Position numbers and translations under genes: made by a program. From contig AP017375.1 of assembly GCA_002355455.1 (NCBI GenBank), positions 1,488,001-1,552,000 of the forward strand: DNA of 64,000 nucleotides, written 5' to 3'. The notes beneath the pieces are model-generated. The model saw only the letters and a program-made list of their open reading frames with translations. It did not search any database and was not told where the DNA came from. Numbering within the stretch: position 1 is the first letter of the stretch; every line of letters starts with the position of its first letter. Source of the DNA: Stanieria sp. NIES-3757. Lineage in GTDB: Bacteria > Cyanobacteriota > Cyanobacteriia > Cyanobacteriales > Xenococcaceae. Shown here in pieces: positions 7,646 through 15,764 of the stretch.

Positions 7646-7672
7646 GTTGGGTAGAACGAAGTGAAACCCAAC
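7646..7672 (-). repeat. REP-like palindrome, copy 2
   Basis: The 27-base element of 5993-6019 in the opposite orientation: GTTGGGT, 13 bases, ACCCAAC, with one base changed in the centre (TTCG instead of TTTG). It is followed by CTACGAAAGAG and a HIP1 octamer. Together with copy 1 it brackets the toxin-antitoxin cluster at 6.1-7.6 kb. Confidence 0.65.
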
Positions 7673-7745
7673 CTACGAAAGAGTGCGATCGCAGCTATAA
7701 ATTGCATCCCTTTTTAACTCATTTAAGCGATCGTCTTTTTTATTT

Positions 7746-7960
7746 TTAGGTAGAGTGATCGCTATCTTCAGAGAATTTCTGCTCTTTGCGAGTTGCTTTT
7801 CTGGCACTAATAATTCTGATGCGATCGCTACTCAGCTTAAGATATTTTGTTCTACTTTTAGTAAATAATAGAAAATCCAAGACTTCTTTGACTAAAAAAT
7901 CAGGAGCTTGTTCTATTTCTCTCAGGGTAATCGCACGAAAAAAGAAAGTTAAAATAATCC
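7746..7960 (-). pseudogene. Chimeric fragment: DUF2281-like antitoxin joined to BrnT tail
   Basis: On the minus strand an open frame without any good start reads 'TLREIEQAPDFLVKEVLDFL' then 'LFTKSRTKYLKLSS'. It runs straight on into 'DRIRIISARKATRKEQKF', ending at TAA 7746. The first part resembles the small DUF2281-type antitoxins common in cyanobacteria; the second is the end of a BrnT toxin (second copy, see 6328-6410). A stop lies in frame a few codons before the DUF2281-like part. I see a rearranged, dead fusion of pieces from two unrelated modules. The DUF2281 assignment is tentative; the BrnT part is firm. Confidence 0.55.
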
Positions 7961-8027
7961 AGAATTAGCTAAGATTTGAAGCAGAAAGTCATTATTTAAT
8001 CCAGCTTGATAACGCTTCATCTTTAAT

Positions 8028-8129
8028 TTAATTAATAAATGTCAACAAGAATTAGAGCAGGGTGCTGCTGTAACTGTTGAACCAAGACGAATTAGAATTC
8101 ACTATTTACCATTATTGCCTAATTCTTAA
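8028..8129 (+). pseudogene. Possible DUF5615 (PIN-like) C-terminal remnant
   Basis: A 33-residue open frame encodes 'LINKCQQELEQGAAVTVEPR' then 'RIRIHYLPLLPNS' and TAA. This resembles the C-terminal end of DUF5615/PIN-like proteins, which are toxin-like partners of DUF433 antitoxins. No upstream part of the gene is present. It adds a further broken toxin gene to this stretch. The match is from memory of the family and is tentative. Confidence 0.4.
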
Positions 8130-8134
8130 TTAAT

Positions 8135-8175
8135 AAAGCGATCGCGCAGCACCTCGCCTTTGGCTAGATCGCTTT
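8135..8175. repeat. HIP1-containing hairpin repeat
   Basis: AAAGCGATC (8135-8143) and GATCGCTTT (8167-8175) form a 9-base perfect stem around a GC-rich loop (GCGCAGCACCTCGCC...). It lies between the DUF5615 fragment and the trehalose operon. It may act as a transcription barrier, but lacks a clean T-tract; GC-rich palindromes like it also occur at 13006, 32830 and 53356. Confidence 0.5.
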
Positions 8176-8317
8176 TACTCTACTTGTTATCTTTTCAGAA
8201 ATAAACCTTTCTTTAGATAGAAGCGGACAAAAATTAGTAGTGGTAAAAAAACATAAAGGAATGGTGAACAACCGATGTTCCTGTGTTATCTAATCACAAC
8301 CCAATCGCCAAATAAGC

Positions 8318-10141
8318 ATGAAAGTTGGTTCTCGTTATCTTGGTAATGGTGTTTGCGAATTTACTTTGTGGGCACCTTTGGTAGAGAAAATAGCGGTACA
8401 TCTTGTTTCTCCTGAAGAGAAATTATTACCAATGACAAAACAGGAACGAGGTTATTGGCATCTGATAGCAGAGAATATTTACCCAGGTACACAATACTAT
8501 TATTTACTTGAAGAGGCATCGGATAAACCCGATCCTGCTTCCAATTTTCAACCGCAAGGAGTTCACGAAGTATCGGAAGTCATAGACCACAATAACATTG
8601 ATTGGCAAGATTCTTATTGGAAGGGTATTCCTCTCGAAGAGATGATTATCTACGAATTGCACGTCGGGACTTTTACTCCTGAAGGGACTTTTAAAGCAAT
8701 CATTCCTCGGTTATCAGATTTAAAAGAGTTGGGAGTTAATGCGATTGAAATTATGCCAGTCTCGCAATTTCCAGGGGAACGAAACTGGGGTTATGATGGG
8801 GTATATCCCTATGCAGTCCAAAATTCTTACGGTAGACCAGAAGATTTAAAGCAATTAATCGAGGTAGCGCATCAGCAAGGGATAGCGGTAATTTTAGATG
8901 TAGTTTACAATCATTTCGGCCCAGAAGGGAATTATATCGCCCATCACGGCCCTTATTTTACTGAAACCTATCGAACTCCTTGGGGAAGTGCAATTAATTT
9001 TGATGATGCCTACAGTGATGGGGTACGAAATTATTTTATTGAAAATGCTCTATATTGGTTTGAAAATTATCATTTCGATGCGCTGCGCTTAGATGCTATT
9101 CATGCCATTTATGATTTGGGCGCAAAACACATCCTACAGGAGATAGCGGAAAAAGTAGAGGAACTTTCGCAAAATATCGGCAGAAAATTTTATTTAATTG
9201 CCGAAAGCGATCTCAATGACGTGCGTGTCATTAGTCCTAGAGAATTAGGCGGTTACGGAGTTGATGCTCAATGGAGTGATGACTTTCACCATTGCATCCG
9301 TACTTTATTAACCAAAGATTTAATTGGATATTATCAAGATTTTGGTACTTGCGAACAACTAGCTAAAGTCTATCAAAAAACATTTGTCTACGATTGGCAA
9401 TATTCCCCATTTCGTAAAAGATATCATGGCAGCGATGCGAGCGATCGCCCTGGTTCACAATTTGTGGTTTGTATCCAAAATCACGATCAAGTTGGCAATA
9501 GAATGTTAGGGGAACGTTTATCTGACTTGGTTGATTTTGAAGCTTTAAAATTAGCTGCGGGTGCTTTAATGCTCTCTCCCTATATTCCTTTACTGTTTAT
9601 GGGAGAAGAATACGGGGAAGAATCTCCCTTTCTTTATTTTGTCAGTCACAGCGATCCCGATTTAGTTAAAGCAGTCAGGGAAGGCAGAAAAAAAGAATTT
9701 GCCGACTTTCATATTGAAGGAGAATATATCGATCCTCAAAGTTTAGAAGCTTTCAATTCTTCAAAACTGCAATGGGAAAAAAGAAAGGAAGGCAAGCATC
9801 AAGTTTTATGGCAACTTTATCAACAGTTAATTTTACTCCGTCGCACTATTCCCGCCTTAAAAAAATTAGATAAGCAAAATTTGAAAGCAACTTCTCACGA
9901 GCAAGAAAATATTCTTTTATTACATCGTTGGCAAGAAAATAGTCAAATTTTTAGCATCCTTAATTTTAATCACCAAAATGTTAATTTAAAAATCACTTTT
10001 CCGTCTGGTAAATGGCAAAAAATCTTAGACTCTGCCGAACCTAAATGGATGGGTAGTGGTTCTGATTTACCGAAAGAAATTGCAACCGAAGATCAAAAAT
10101 TATTAATTAAATATCATAGCTTTGTAATTTACCATCAGTAA
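8318..10141 (+). CDS. treZ: Malto-oligosyltrehalose trehalohydrolase TreZ
   Basis: A 607-residue GH13 enzyme. It releases trehalose from maltooligosyl-trehalose made by TreY, the second step of making trehalose from glycogen-type chains. Domains: N-terminal beta-sandwich (about 1-95), the (beta/alpha)8 barrel, and a C-terminal beta domain. Catalytic residues are visible: D259 in 'DALRLDAIHA', E296 in 'LIAESDLND' and D390 in 'CIQNHDQVGN'. 'RNWGYDGVYPYA' and 'DVVYNHFGPEGN' are the usual TreZ motifs. treY follows after 48 bases, so the pair is probably one operon for desiccation or osmotic stress. Confidence 0.93.
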   Translation: MKVGSRYLGNGVCEFTLWAPLVEKIAVHLVSPEEKLLPMTKQERGYWHLIAENIYPGTQYYYLLEEASDKPDPASNFQPQGVHEVSEVIDHNNIDWQDSYWKGIPLEEMIIYELHVGTFTPEGTFKAIIPRLSDLKELGVNAIEIMPVSQFPGERNWGYDGVYPYAVQNSYGRPEDLKQLIEVAHQQGIAVILDVVYNHFGPEGNYIAHHGPYFTETYRTPWGSAINFDDAYSDGVRNYFIENALYWFENYHFDALRLDAIHAIYDLGAKHILQEIAEKVEELSQNIGRKFYLIAESDLNDVRVISPRELGGYGVDAQWSDDFHHCIRTLLTKDLIGYYQDFGTCEQLAKVYQKTFVYDWQYSPFRKRYHGSDASDRPGSQFVVCIQNHDQVGNRMLGERLSDLVDFEALKLAAGALMLSPYIPLLFMGEEYGEESPFLYFVSHSDPDLVKAVREGRKKEFADFHIEGEYIDPQSLEAFNSSKLQWEKRKEGKHQVLWQLYQQLILLRRTIPALKKLDKQNLKATSHEQENILLLHRWQENSQIFSILNFNHQNVNLKITFPSGKWQKILDSAEPKWMGSGSDLPKEIATEDQKLLIKYHSFVIYHQ

Positions 10142-10189
10142 ACTGTAATTTATTTTTTACTTCTTACTTTTTACTTTTTACTTTAAATT

Positions 10190-12952
10190 ATGCATATTCC
10201 TACAGCTACTTATAGAATTCAATTTCATTCCGAATTTAATTTTGAGCGCGCTAGCGAAATTATTGCTTATTTAGCAGATTTAGGTATTTCCGATCTTTAC
10301 GCTTCACCAATTTTCAAAGCTCGTCAGGGAAGTACTCATGGTTATGATGTAGTCGACCCGACTATACTCAATCCCGAACTAGGAACTGAAGAAGATTTTA
10401 ATAAATTAATCGAAGAAATCAAGAAGTATCGATTAGGATGGTTGCAAGATATCGTCCCCAATCACATGGCTTATGATAGCCAAAATATGTGGTTAATGGA
10501 TGTCTTAGAAAATTGTAAAGATTCAGAATTTTTTGATTTTTTTGATATTAATTGGAATCAACTCTATGAAGAAATGCATGGGCGAGTACTCGCTCCTTTA
10601 TTAGGTGATTTTTATGGGAATTGTTTGGAAAGAGGAGAAATTAAACTTGACTATGATGAAACTGGATTGTCAATTAGTTATTATGGTTTAAAATTACCAG
10701 TAAAAATCGAGTCCTATTTAACTTTTATTATTCATAATTTAGGTAAATTAGCTAGAAAAATCGGTCGAAATCATCCAGATTTTATTAAGTTTTTAGGAAT
10801 TTTATATTTACTCAAAAATATTCCCGAAGCAACCAAAGGAAAAGAGCGTTACGACCAACTAAATTTTGTTAAAAGTTTGCTTTGGGAAACCTATACTCAA
10901 AATCCTACCGTAGAAGAATTTATTCAAAATAATCTAGCAGAATTTAACGGTGAAGTTGGTAAACCTGAAAGTTTTAATTTATTAGATAACTTGCTTTCCG
11001 AACAATTTTATCGCTTATCATTCTGGAAAGTTGGGGCAGAAGAAATTAATTATCGACGATTTTTTACAGTCAATGAGTTGATTTCTGTCAAAGTAGAAGA
11101 ACTAAAAGTTTTTAATAAAACTCACGAATTAATCGAGCGATTAGTTACTGAAAATAAAATTACGGGAGTACGCATCGATCATATCGATGGATTATATAAT
11201 CCTACCGAATATTTAATTAGATTGACAGAAAAACTAGGAAATGTTTATATAACAGTTGAAAAGATTCTCGAACTAACCGAAGATTTACCCAAGCACTGGC
11301 AAATTGAAGGTACAAGTGGTTACGAATTTTTAAATTATGTTAATGGGATATTTTGTTACTCAGAAAATGAAAAGCAATTTACTAAAATTTATAATAATTT
11401 TACTGGTTTAACCGCAGTTTATGACGATTTAGTTTACGAAAAAAAAGGTTTGATTTTAGAAAAAAACTTAGCTGGCGATCTAGATAATCTCGCTCAAATT
11501 TTAAAAAGAATTTCTGCCCAAAGTAGAGTAGGAAGTGATTTTACTATTTATGGTTTAAAACGAGCTTTATTTGAAGTTTTAGCCCTTTTCCCCGTTTACC
11601 GCACCTATATTGAGGCAGATGGTATTGGAGAAATAGATAAAAAATATGTAGACCAAACTATTAAAGCTGCTAAGAAAAAAGCTCCGTTACTGATTAACGA
11701 ATTTAATTTTATTCACAAAGTTTTATTGTTAGAATACGAAGACTTTCGCAGTCAAACCCAAAGAGAAGAATGGTTGCATTTTGTCATGCGATCGCAACAA
11801 TTAACTGGCCCCTTAATGGCGAAAGGAGTTGAAGATACTCTACTTTATGTTTATAACCGATTACTATCATTAAATGAGGTAGGAGGAAACCCTAGTCATT
11901 TTGGAATTAATTTAGATTTATTTCATCAATTCAATCAAAATAAAGTTGAAAATTGGCTGCATGGGATGAATGCAACTGCTACCCATGACACTAAAAGGGG
12001 TGAAGATGTCCGTGCCAGAATAAATGTTCTTTCAGAAATACCTCAAGAGTGGGAACAACAAGTTAATAATTGGCGAGAAATCAATCAAACTTATAAACAA
12101 GATGGTATTCCTGACGCTAATGACGAATATTTCTTTTATCAAACTTTAGTAGGTGCTTTTCCCTTTGAAGAAAGTGACTTATCAGACTTTCCTAATAGAA
12201 TTAAAGATTATATTCTTAAAGCAGTTAGAGAAGCTAAAGTGCATACTGCTTGGTTGCGTCCCGATGAAGAATACGAAGCAGGATTTTTTAGCTTTATCGA
12301 TCGCATTTTAGAAGCGCAAGAATCGGAGTTCTGGCAACAATTTCGACCTTTCCAAAAACAAATAGCTGAATACGGCATCTATAATTCTCTTTCCCAAGTA
12401 TTGATTAAAAATACTGCTCCTGGTGTACCCGATTTATATCAAGGTGCAGAATTATGGGAATTAAGTCTAGTCGATCCCGATAATCGCCGTCCTGTAGATT
12501 ATCAAAAAAGAAGTGAATTTTTACAAGAGCTCGAAGAAAAAAGTGAGCAAAATATTGAACAATTAATTAAAGAATTAATTGAAACCAAAGAAAACGGTAA
12601 AATTAAATTATTTCTGACTCATAAATTATTAAAAGCCAGAAAAGAATACACAGAATTGTTTCTCAATGGCGACTATCAACCAATAGAAGTTACTGGAAAA
12701 TATCAAAATCATATTATTGCCTTTGCCAGAAATTATAGAAATAAAACTATTGTTGCGATCGCGCCTCGTTTTTTAACTACTATTATTAAACCAGGACAAC
12801 TTCCTTTTGGTGTAGAAGTCTGGGAAGATACGAGTTTAAATTTACCTAATAAAACTTGGCATAGTCTAATAGATAATCAAAAGATAGCAGGAGAAAATTT
12901 AGCAGTTGGAGAAATTTTACAAAAATTTCCTGTTGGTTTATTAGTTGGATAA
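10190..12952 (+). CDS. treY: Malto-oligosyltrehalose synthase TreY
   Basis: A 920-residue GH13 enzyme that converts the reducing-end alpha-1,4 bond of maltodextrins to an alpha-1,1 bond, giving maltooligosyl-trehalose for TreZ. Family marks: 'IPTATYRIQFHSEFNFE' at the start, 'SPIFKARQGSTHGYDVVD', 'QDIVPNHMAY', 'TGVRIDHIDGLYNPTEYL' with the nucleophile Asp, and 'TATHDTKRGEDVRARI' in the second half. 'GVPDLYQGAELWELSLVDPDNRRPVDY' near residue 745-770 is the conserved C-terminal signature. Length fits the family. A weak inverted repeat, TAACTCG/CGAGTTA (12959-12987), follows and may be the operon terminator. Confidence 0.93.
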   Translation: MHIPTATYRIQFHSEFNFERASEIIAYLADLGISDLYASPIFKARQGSTHGYDVVDPTILNPELGTEEDFNKLIEEIKKYRLGWLQDIVPNHMAYDSQNMWLMDVLENCKDSEFFDFFDINWNQLYEEMHGRVLAPLLGDFYGNCLERGEIKLDYDETGLSISYYGLKLPVKIESYLTFIIHNLGKLARKIGRNHPDFIKFLGILYLLKNIPEATKGKERYDQLNFVKSLLWETYTQNPTVEEFIQNNLAEFNGEVGKPESFNLLDNLLSEQFYRLSFWKVGAEEINYRRFFTVNELISVKVEELKVFNKTHELIERLVTENKITGVRIDHIDGLYNPTEYLIRLTEKLGNVYITVEKILELTEDLPKHWQIEGTSGYEFLNYVNGIFCYSENEKQFTKIYNNFTGLTAVYDDLVYEKKGLILEKNLAGDLDNLAQILKRISAQSRVGSDFTIYGLKRALFEVLALFPVYRTYIEADGIGEIDKKYVDQTIKAAKKKAPLLINEFNFIHKVLLLEYEDFRSQTQREEWLHFVMRSQQLTGPLMAKGVEDTLLYVYNRLLSLNEVGGNPSHFGINLDLFHQFNQNKVENWLHGMNATATHDTKRGEDVRARINVLSEIPQEWEQQVNNWREINQTYKQDGIPDANDEYFFYQTLVGAFPFEESDLSDFPNRIKDYILKAVREAKVHTAWLRPDEEYEAGFFSFIDRILEAQESEFWQQFRPFQKQIAEYGIYNSLSQVLIKNTAPGVPDLYQGAELWELSLVDPDNRRPVDYQKRSEFLQELEEKSEQNIEQLIKELIETKENGKIKLFLTHKLLKARKEYTELFLNGDYQPIEVTGKYQNHIIAFARNYRNKTIVAIAPRFLTTIIKPGQLPFGVEVWEDTSLNLPNKTWHSLIDNQKIAGENLAVGEILQKFPVGLLVG

Positions 12953-13005
12953 AAATAGTAACTCGGTTCAATGTTTGGATCGAGTTATTAAATTAAGATA
13001 ATTAC

Positions 13006-13071
13006 GAGTTAGGGCGAGAGGTTCGCTTTCTGCGTTCGCGGTCAGCTACGCTGGCTGCGGAGCAGATCGCT
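13006..13071. repeat. GC-rich dispersed palindromic repeat
   Basis: The stretch GGTTCGCTTTCTGCG...CTGGCTGCGGAGC is far richer in GC than its surroundings and contains short inverted CAGC/GCTG and GCG motifs. It lies between treY and the TOPRIM gene. Related-looking pieces occur inside the hydrolase gene (32830-32864) and at the end of the gene at 53353. It is probably a member of a small dispersed repeat family. Confidence 0.45.
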
Positions 13072-13110
13072 ATTATTTCAGATATAAGAATTAAAATAAG
13101 GTTATATATG

Positions 13111-13191
13111 AACGCTAAAGTTGTGCGGCGGCAGATAACTTTCAATTTTTACCCATAACTCTGTACCGTCCGCACCAACGCAGTGTTAGAC
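13111..13191 (+). other. attC-like imperfect palindrome
   Basis: An 81-base GC-rich element with arms GTTGTGCGG-CGG (13120-13131) and CCG-TCCGCACCAAC (13166-13179). One arm has an extra base, so it would fold as a long hairpin with extrahelical bases. It ends in GTTAGAC (13185-13191), which fits the integron right core consensus GTTRRRY. The other end, TATGAAC, fits the left core RYYYAAC poorly. No integrase gene is in the window. It may be a lone or decayed attC site, or a dispersed palindrome that merely resembles one. Confidence 0.4.
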
Positions 13192-13246
13192 GCTGCCGTA
13201 GCAGGTAGCTTGTATAGGGGAACAAAAGCTGACACAGAACCAAACA

Positions 13247-13897
13247 TTATAAATCGTATAATTGCCTAAACCAACTCACAAAAGTTTGTGCTTTAGGATG
13301 AGTTGGATCAAGGATTCTTTCCATAACTGCATTATGTAATTGGCGTCCTGGTGGATCTTGCCAAGCCAACCAGGTATAAATATATGCTTTATCATGATGG
13401 GCATTTATAAAAGCTGCTCCCTTATTTTTAGCTTCTTGAGTAGCTTCCTTCGCATATTGCCAAATAGATTCGTTCTCATTTGGAATTAAGTACATTAGGA
13501 AGGTTTCTAACATACCTTGAGCTTTGTTATCTGGCATTATCCAAACTCCGAATTTAACACCAGCAGCAGTTTGGCAAATCAGCCCTGATTCTGGTATTTC
13601 TTCAGGAAGATCGGTAATACTCTTGGAGCAAGCATTTTTAATGCTAGCCCAGCGTGCACTCAAATCGTTGTCTGCATCTATGATTAAGCCTAATGCTGTT
13701 CGACCTGATGCTTTTAACTCAGTAGAAATAATAGTCTCATCAATAAATTGATCGCTACCATAAGATTCTATATAGACAATTGCCGTTTCCCTTCTCTCTC
13801 CCCATGTGATCCCGTTGGCTTCTATTAATTGGGGTATAACTCTCTTATCTTGATCTCCCTCAACAATAAGCTTTCTAGGCTTATATTTGCTTGTCAT
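13247..13897 (-). CDS. TOPRIM-domain protein (DUF3226-like), putative defence nuclease
   Basis: A 216-residue protein with a TOPRIM core: 'KLIVEGDQDKRVI' with E13, and 'LGLIIDADND' with D74 and D76 (the DxD pair). These are the metal-binding acids of TOPRIM nucleases/primases. The remainder ('GVWIMPDNKAQGMLETFLM', 'WLAWQDPPGRQLHNAV') resembles DUF3226 proteins. It starts only 2 bases after the stop of the ATPase gene, so the two are one operon. By analogy with PARIS (AriA ATPase + AriB TOPRIM) and OLD-family systems, it is a candidate effector released or activated by the ATPase during phage attack. That function is inferred from domains and context only. Confidence 0.75.
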   Translation of the reverse strand: MTSKYKPRKLIVEGDQDKRVIPQLIEANGITWGERRETAIVYIESYGSDQFIDETIISTELKASGRTALGLIIDADNDLSARWASIKNACSKSITDLPEEIPESGLICQTAAGVKFGVWIMPDNKAQGMLETFLMYLIPNENESIWQYAKEATQEAKNKGAAFINAHHDKAYIYTWLAWQDPPGRQLHNAVMERILDPTHPKAQTFVSWFRQLYDL

Positions 13898-13899
13898 TG

Positions 13900-15042
13900 C
13901 TAGCGCACCTCAATACCTCTATTAGCTGCAACGACAATCTCGCGTTCACTAAAGACTACCCCCACATCTTTATCTCGCTCTATCCTTTGAATAGTAATTC
14001 CGTCTCCTACTGTATCTTCCCGATTAGCAATACTAGCTAAACTAGTCCAACAGTCACTACTATGTGTAGTCGCAAAAACTTGTACGTTTAGCCTCTTGGC
14101 AGTTTCCCATATCAACTTCCACATATTAGACATTGTACTGAAGTGCAAACCTGTATCAATTTCGTCCACAAACAGAACTCCATTTGCTGCACCTACAGTC
14201 GCTAATGCAAGCCCTAACATACGCCATATACCATCTCCCATACTGCCAATAGGAACTCGTTGATGGTTGCCAGATAAGCGTACGACAAATCTCTCACGTG
14301 CTTCCGAACGTCGATATTTCTCAGAACTAACTGAGGCAATACGTTCAATCTTAGGTTCAATTGTTTGAAGGGCTTCTTGTACAAGGTTCTCTTCAGGTGT
14401 TAAAACAATTTGGTCAAATAGCTCAATCATCTTCTCAGATGTAAGTGCAGAGGACGTAATAAATTGAGTTTTCGCCTTAATATTTTTAGGCAAACCTATC
14501 CTCGTCAGCCGACGAATATACTCGTCAGACAAACCACCATTGCTTGACAAAGGGCGATCCCAACTTTCTTGTTCATCTCCATAAATCCATTTAAGAGAAA
14601 AATCAAGCACCTTAAAGTCTTCTAAACTATAATCAAAATCTTCATTTTCAAGAAGTCTGAGCTGTTCAGGACTGTCAGAGAGTGAATCATGGCGGGGTCG
14701 AATTCGGCGAATACTTACCGTTGCCACAAGTTTCTCCTCGCCGTTTTCACGAACCCCTAATACTGAAAACTCGCTACCTGGTTTAATATCATGACCATGG
14801 AAAAGATGACGGATATCTAGCTCTCGTTCTCTCTTGCGTTCATCCCAAAAATATTCACCTCGACCTATCATGACATCTCTGAGAGGTTCAAGATTATTAC
14901 GTGAACATAAAAGCTGAATTGCCTCTAAAACAGACGTTTTGCCACTGTTATTAGTGCCAACCAATAAATTCACTCTACCGAGGTTGTTAAGCTCGAAAGA
15001 CTGGAATCCGCGAAAATTTTGGATTCTTATTGTCCTCAGCAT
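13900..15042 (-). CDS. ABC-type AAA ATPase (OLD/AriA-like), partner of TOPRIM protein
   Basis: A 380-residue SMC/ABC-like ATPase. It starts 'MLRTIRIQNFRGFQSFEL'; Walker A is GTNNSGKT (residues 29-36), the signature-like loop is 'GSMGDGIWRMLGLAL', Walker B is 'VLFVDEIDTGLH', and the switch His is in 'ATTHSSD'. The middle is a variable helical insertion. I chose ATG 15042; the frame is open to a TTG nine codons upstream, which would add a less typical N-terminus. The TOPRIM gene follows with a 2-base gap. ATPases of this kind act as sensors in PARIS, OLD and Gabija-like defence systems, but this pair is not one I can assign to a named type. Confidence 0.82.
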   Translation of the reverse strand: MLRTIRIQNFRGFQSFELNNLGRVNLLVGTNNSGKTSVLEAIQLLCSRNNLEPLRDVMIGRGEYFWDERKRERELDIRHLFHGHDIKPGSEFSVLGVRENGEEKLVATVSIRRIRPRHDSLSDSPEQLRLLENEDFDYSLEDFKVLDFSLKWIYGDEQESWDRPLSSNGGLSDEYIRRLTRIGLPKNIKAKTQFITSSALTSEKMIELFDQIVLTPEENLVQEALQTIEPKIERIASVSSEKYRRSEARERFVVRLSGNHQRVPIGSMGDGIWRMLGLALATVGAANGVLFVDEIDTGLHFSTMSNMWKLIWETAKRLNVQVFATTHSSDCWTSLASIANREDTVGDGITIQRIERDKDVGVVFSEREIVVAANRGIEVR

Positions 15043-15160
15043 GGAATTAAGCCCACTGGTAAAAATCAATCAAAGTCATCAGAATAATCTATTGTAATAC
15101 ATTTAGCTCTTTCCAAGAGTTGTCCAACTTAGGCATCTAACTATTTATTAGACTGAAACT

Positions 15161-15268
15161 TTCTGGATATCCACTTTATATGGAATGATACCCCGACTTA
15201 TTTCTTTTATTCACTTTATGTGGAGTAATATCCAGAATCATTCTGGATATTATACTTTATGAGTAGGA
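15161..15268. promoter_or_regulatory. Repeat-rich upstream region of the ATPase-TOPRIM operon
   Basis: Within the 374-base gap 15043-15416 there is a dense set of short repeats. TTCTGGATAT occurs at 15161-15170 and 15241-15250, and its complement ATATCCAGAA at 15228-15237. The last two form a perfect inverted repeat with a 3-base loop (15228-15250). CACTTTATRTGGA occurs at 15172-15184 and 15212-15224, and a partial third ACTTTATGAGTAG follows. This looks like an operator cluster, although no regulator gene adjoins it. Confidence 0.5.
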
Positions 15269-15353
15269 TTTCCAGAAACTTGCCAGATATCAGCAGAATA
15301 GCAGTTTAAAATTACTTCGATTGAGTTGTGCGATTCGGATCGCAATGTTGTTT

Positions 15354-15419
15354 ATTAAAGGTATATCGATGAAAGTTATTGAATTAAATACTTCAAAAGA
15401 AACGCGATTGCAATTATTA
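15354..15419 (+). repeat. 66-base direct repeat, copy 1 (truncated gene start)
   Basis: This 66-base segment recurs at 17649-17714 with about nine differences. Each copy contains an ATG (here 15369) and the same reading frame: 'MKVIELNTSKETRLQLL' here and 'MKIFELNTLEGTRSLLL' there. Differences fall partly at silent or conservative sites, so both look like the 5' end of one protein family, cut off at the same point. Here the frame runs on antisense into the toxin gene and stops at once. Confidence 0.55.
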
Positions 15420-15743
15420 ATCGTCTTTTTGATAATGATAACGAGCCTGTAGAAAATAAATTCGATTATCTTTTACTTTATACACCAAACGATGTTCCAA
15501 ATCGATACGACGCGACCAAATATCAGAAGCTATATATTTTAAAGGTTCGGGTTTACCAATACCTTTAAAGGGATCGCCGTCTAGGATATCTGCAACCAAA
15601 TCCATGATTTTATCTCCCTTCTTCGGTTCATGCTGATACCACCAACGCAAATCTAGTTTGAAATCTGGACTAAATAAAGATATGTATCCTTGAGGAGATT
15701 GTTCTCGATTATCGGAATTAGATTCTTTTTTCTTGCGAGTCAC
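15417..15743 (-). CDS. Type II toxin, Txe/YoeB family (second copy)
   Basis: A 108-residue YoeB-like mRNA endonuclease, clearly a paralogue of the toxin at 449-766. Shared marks are 'LDLRWWYQHEPKKGDKIMDLV', 'DPFKGIGKPEPLKY', 'IWSRRIDLEHRLVYKV' and the C-terminal 'ARYHYQKDD'. The start codon is GTG 15743, and an N-terminal lysine-rich, polar extension precedes the toxin core, as in the first copy. It lies 21 bases downstream of its antitoxin instead of overlapping it. The protein looks intact; the first motif spans residues about 31-51. Confidence 0.85.
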   Translation of the reverse strand: MTRKKKESNSDNREQSPQGYISLFSPDFKLDLRWWYQHEPKKGDKIMDLVADILDGDPFKGIGKPEPLKYIASDIWSRRIDLEHRLVYKVKDNRIYFLQARYHYQKDD

Positions 15744-15764
15744 AGATTACTCCGCCGAGATTTT

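Noticed and set aside
7786-7968. 60-codon ORF on the plus strand
   Set aside because: It is antisense to the BrnT/DUF2281-like remnant; its N-terminus duplicates the antisense start also seen at 6359 and has no protein features.
15135-15141. ATCTAAC as a second attC core site
   Set aside because: It fits RYYYAAC but there are no paired arms nearby and no partner core site.
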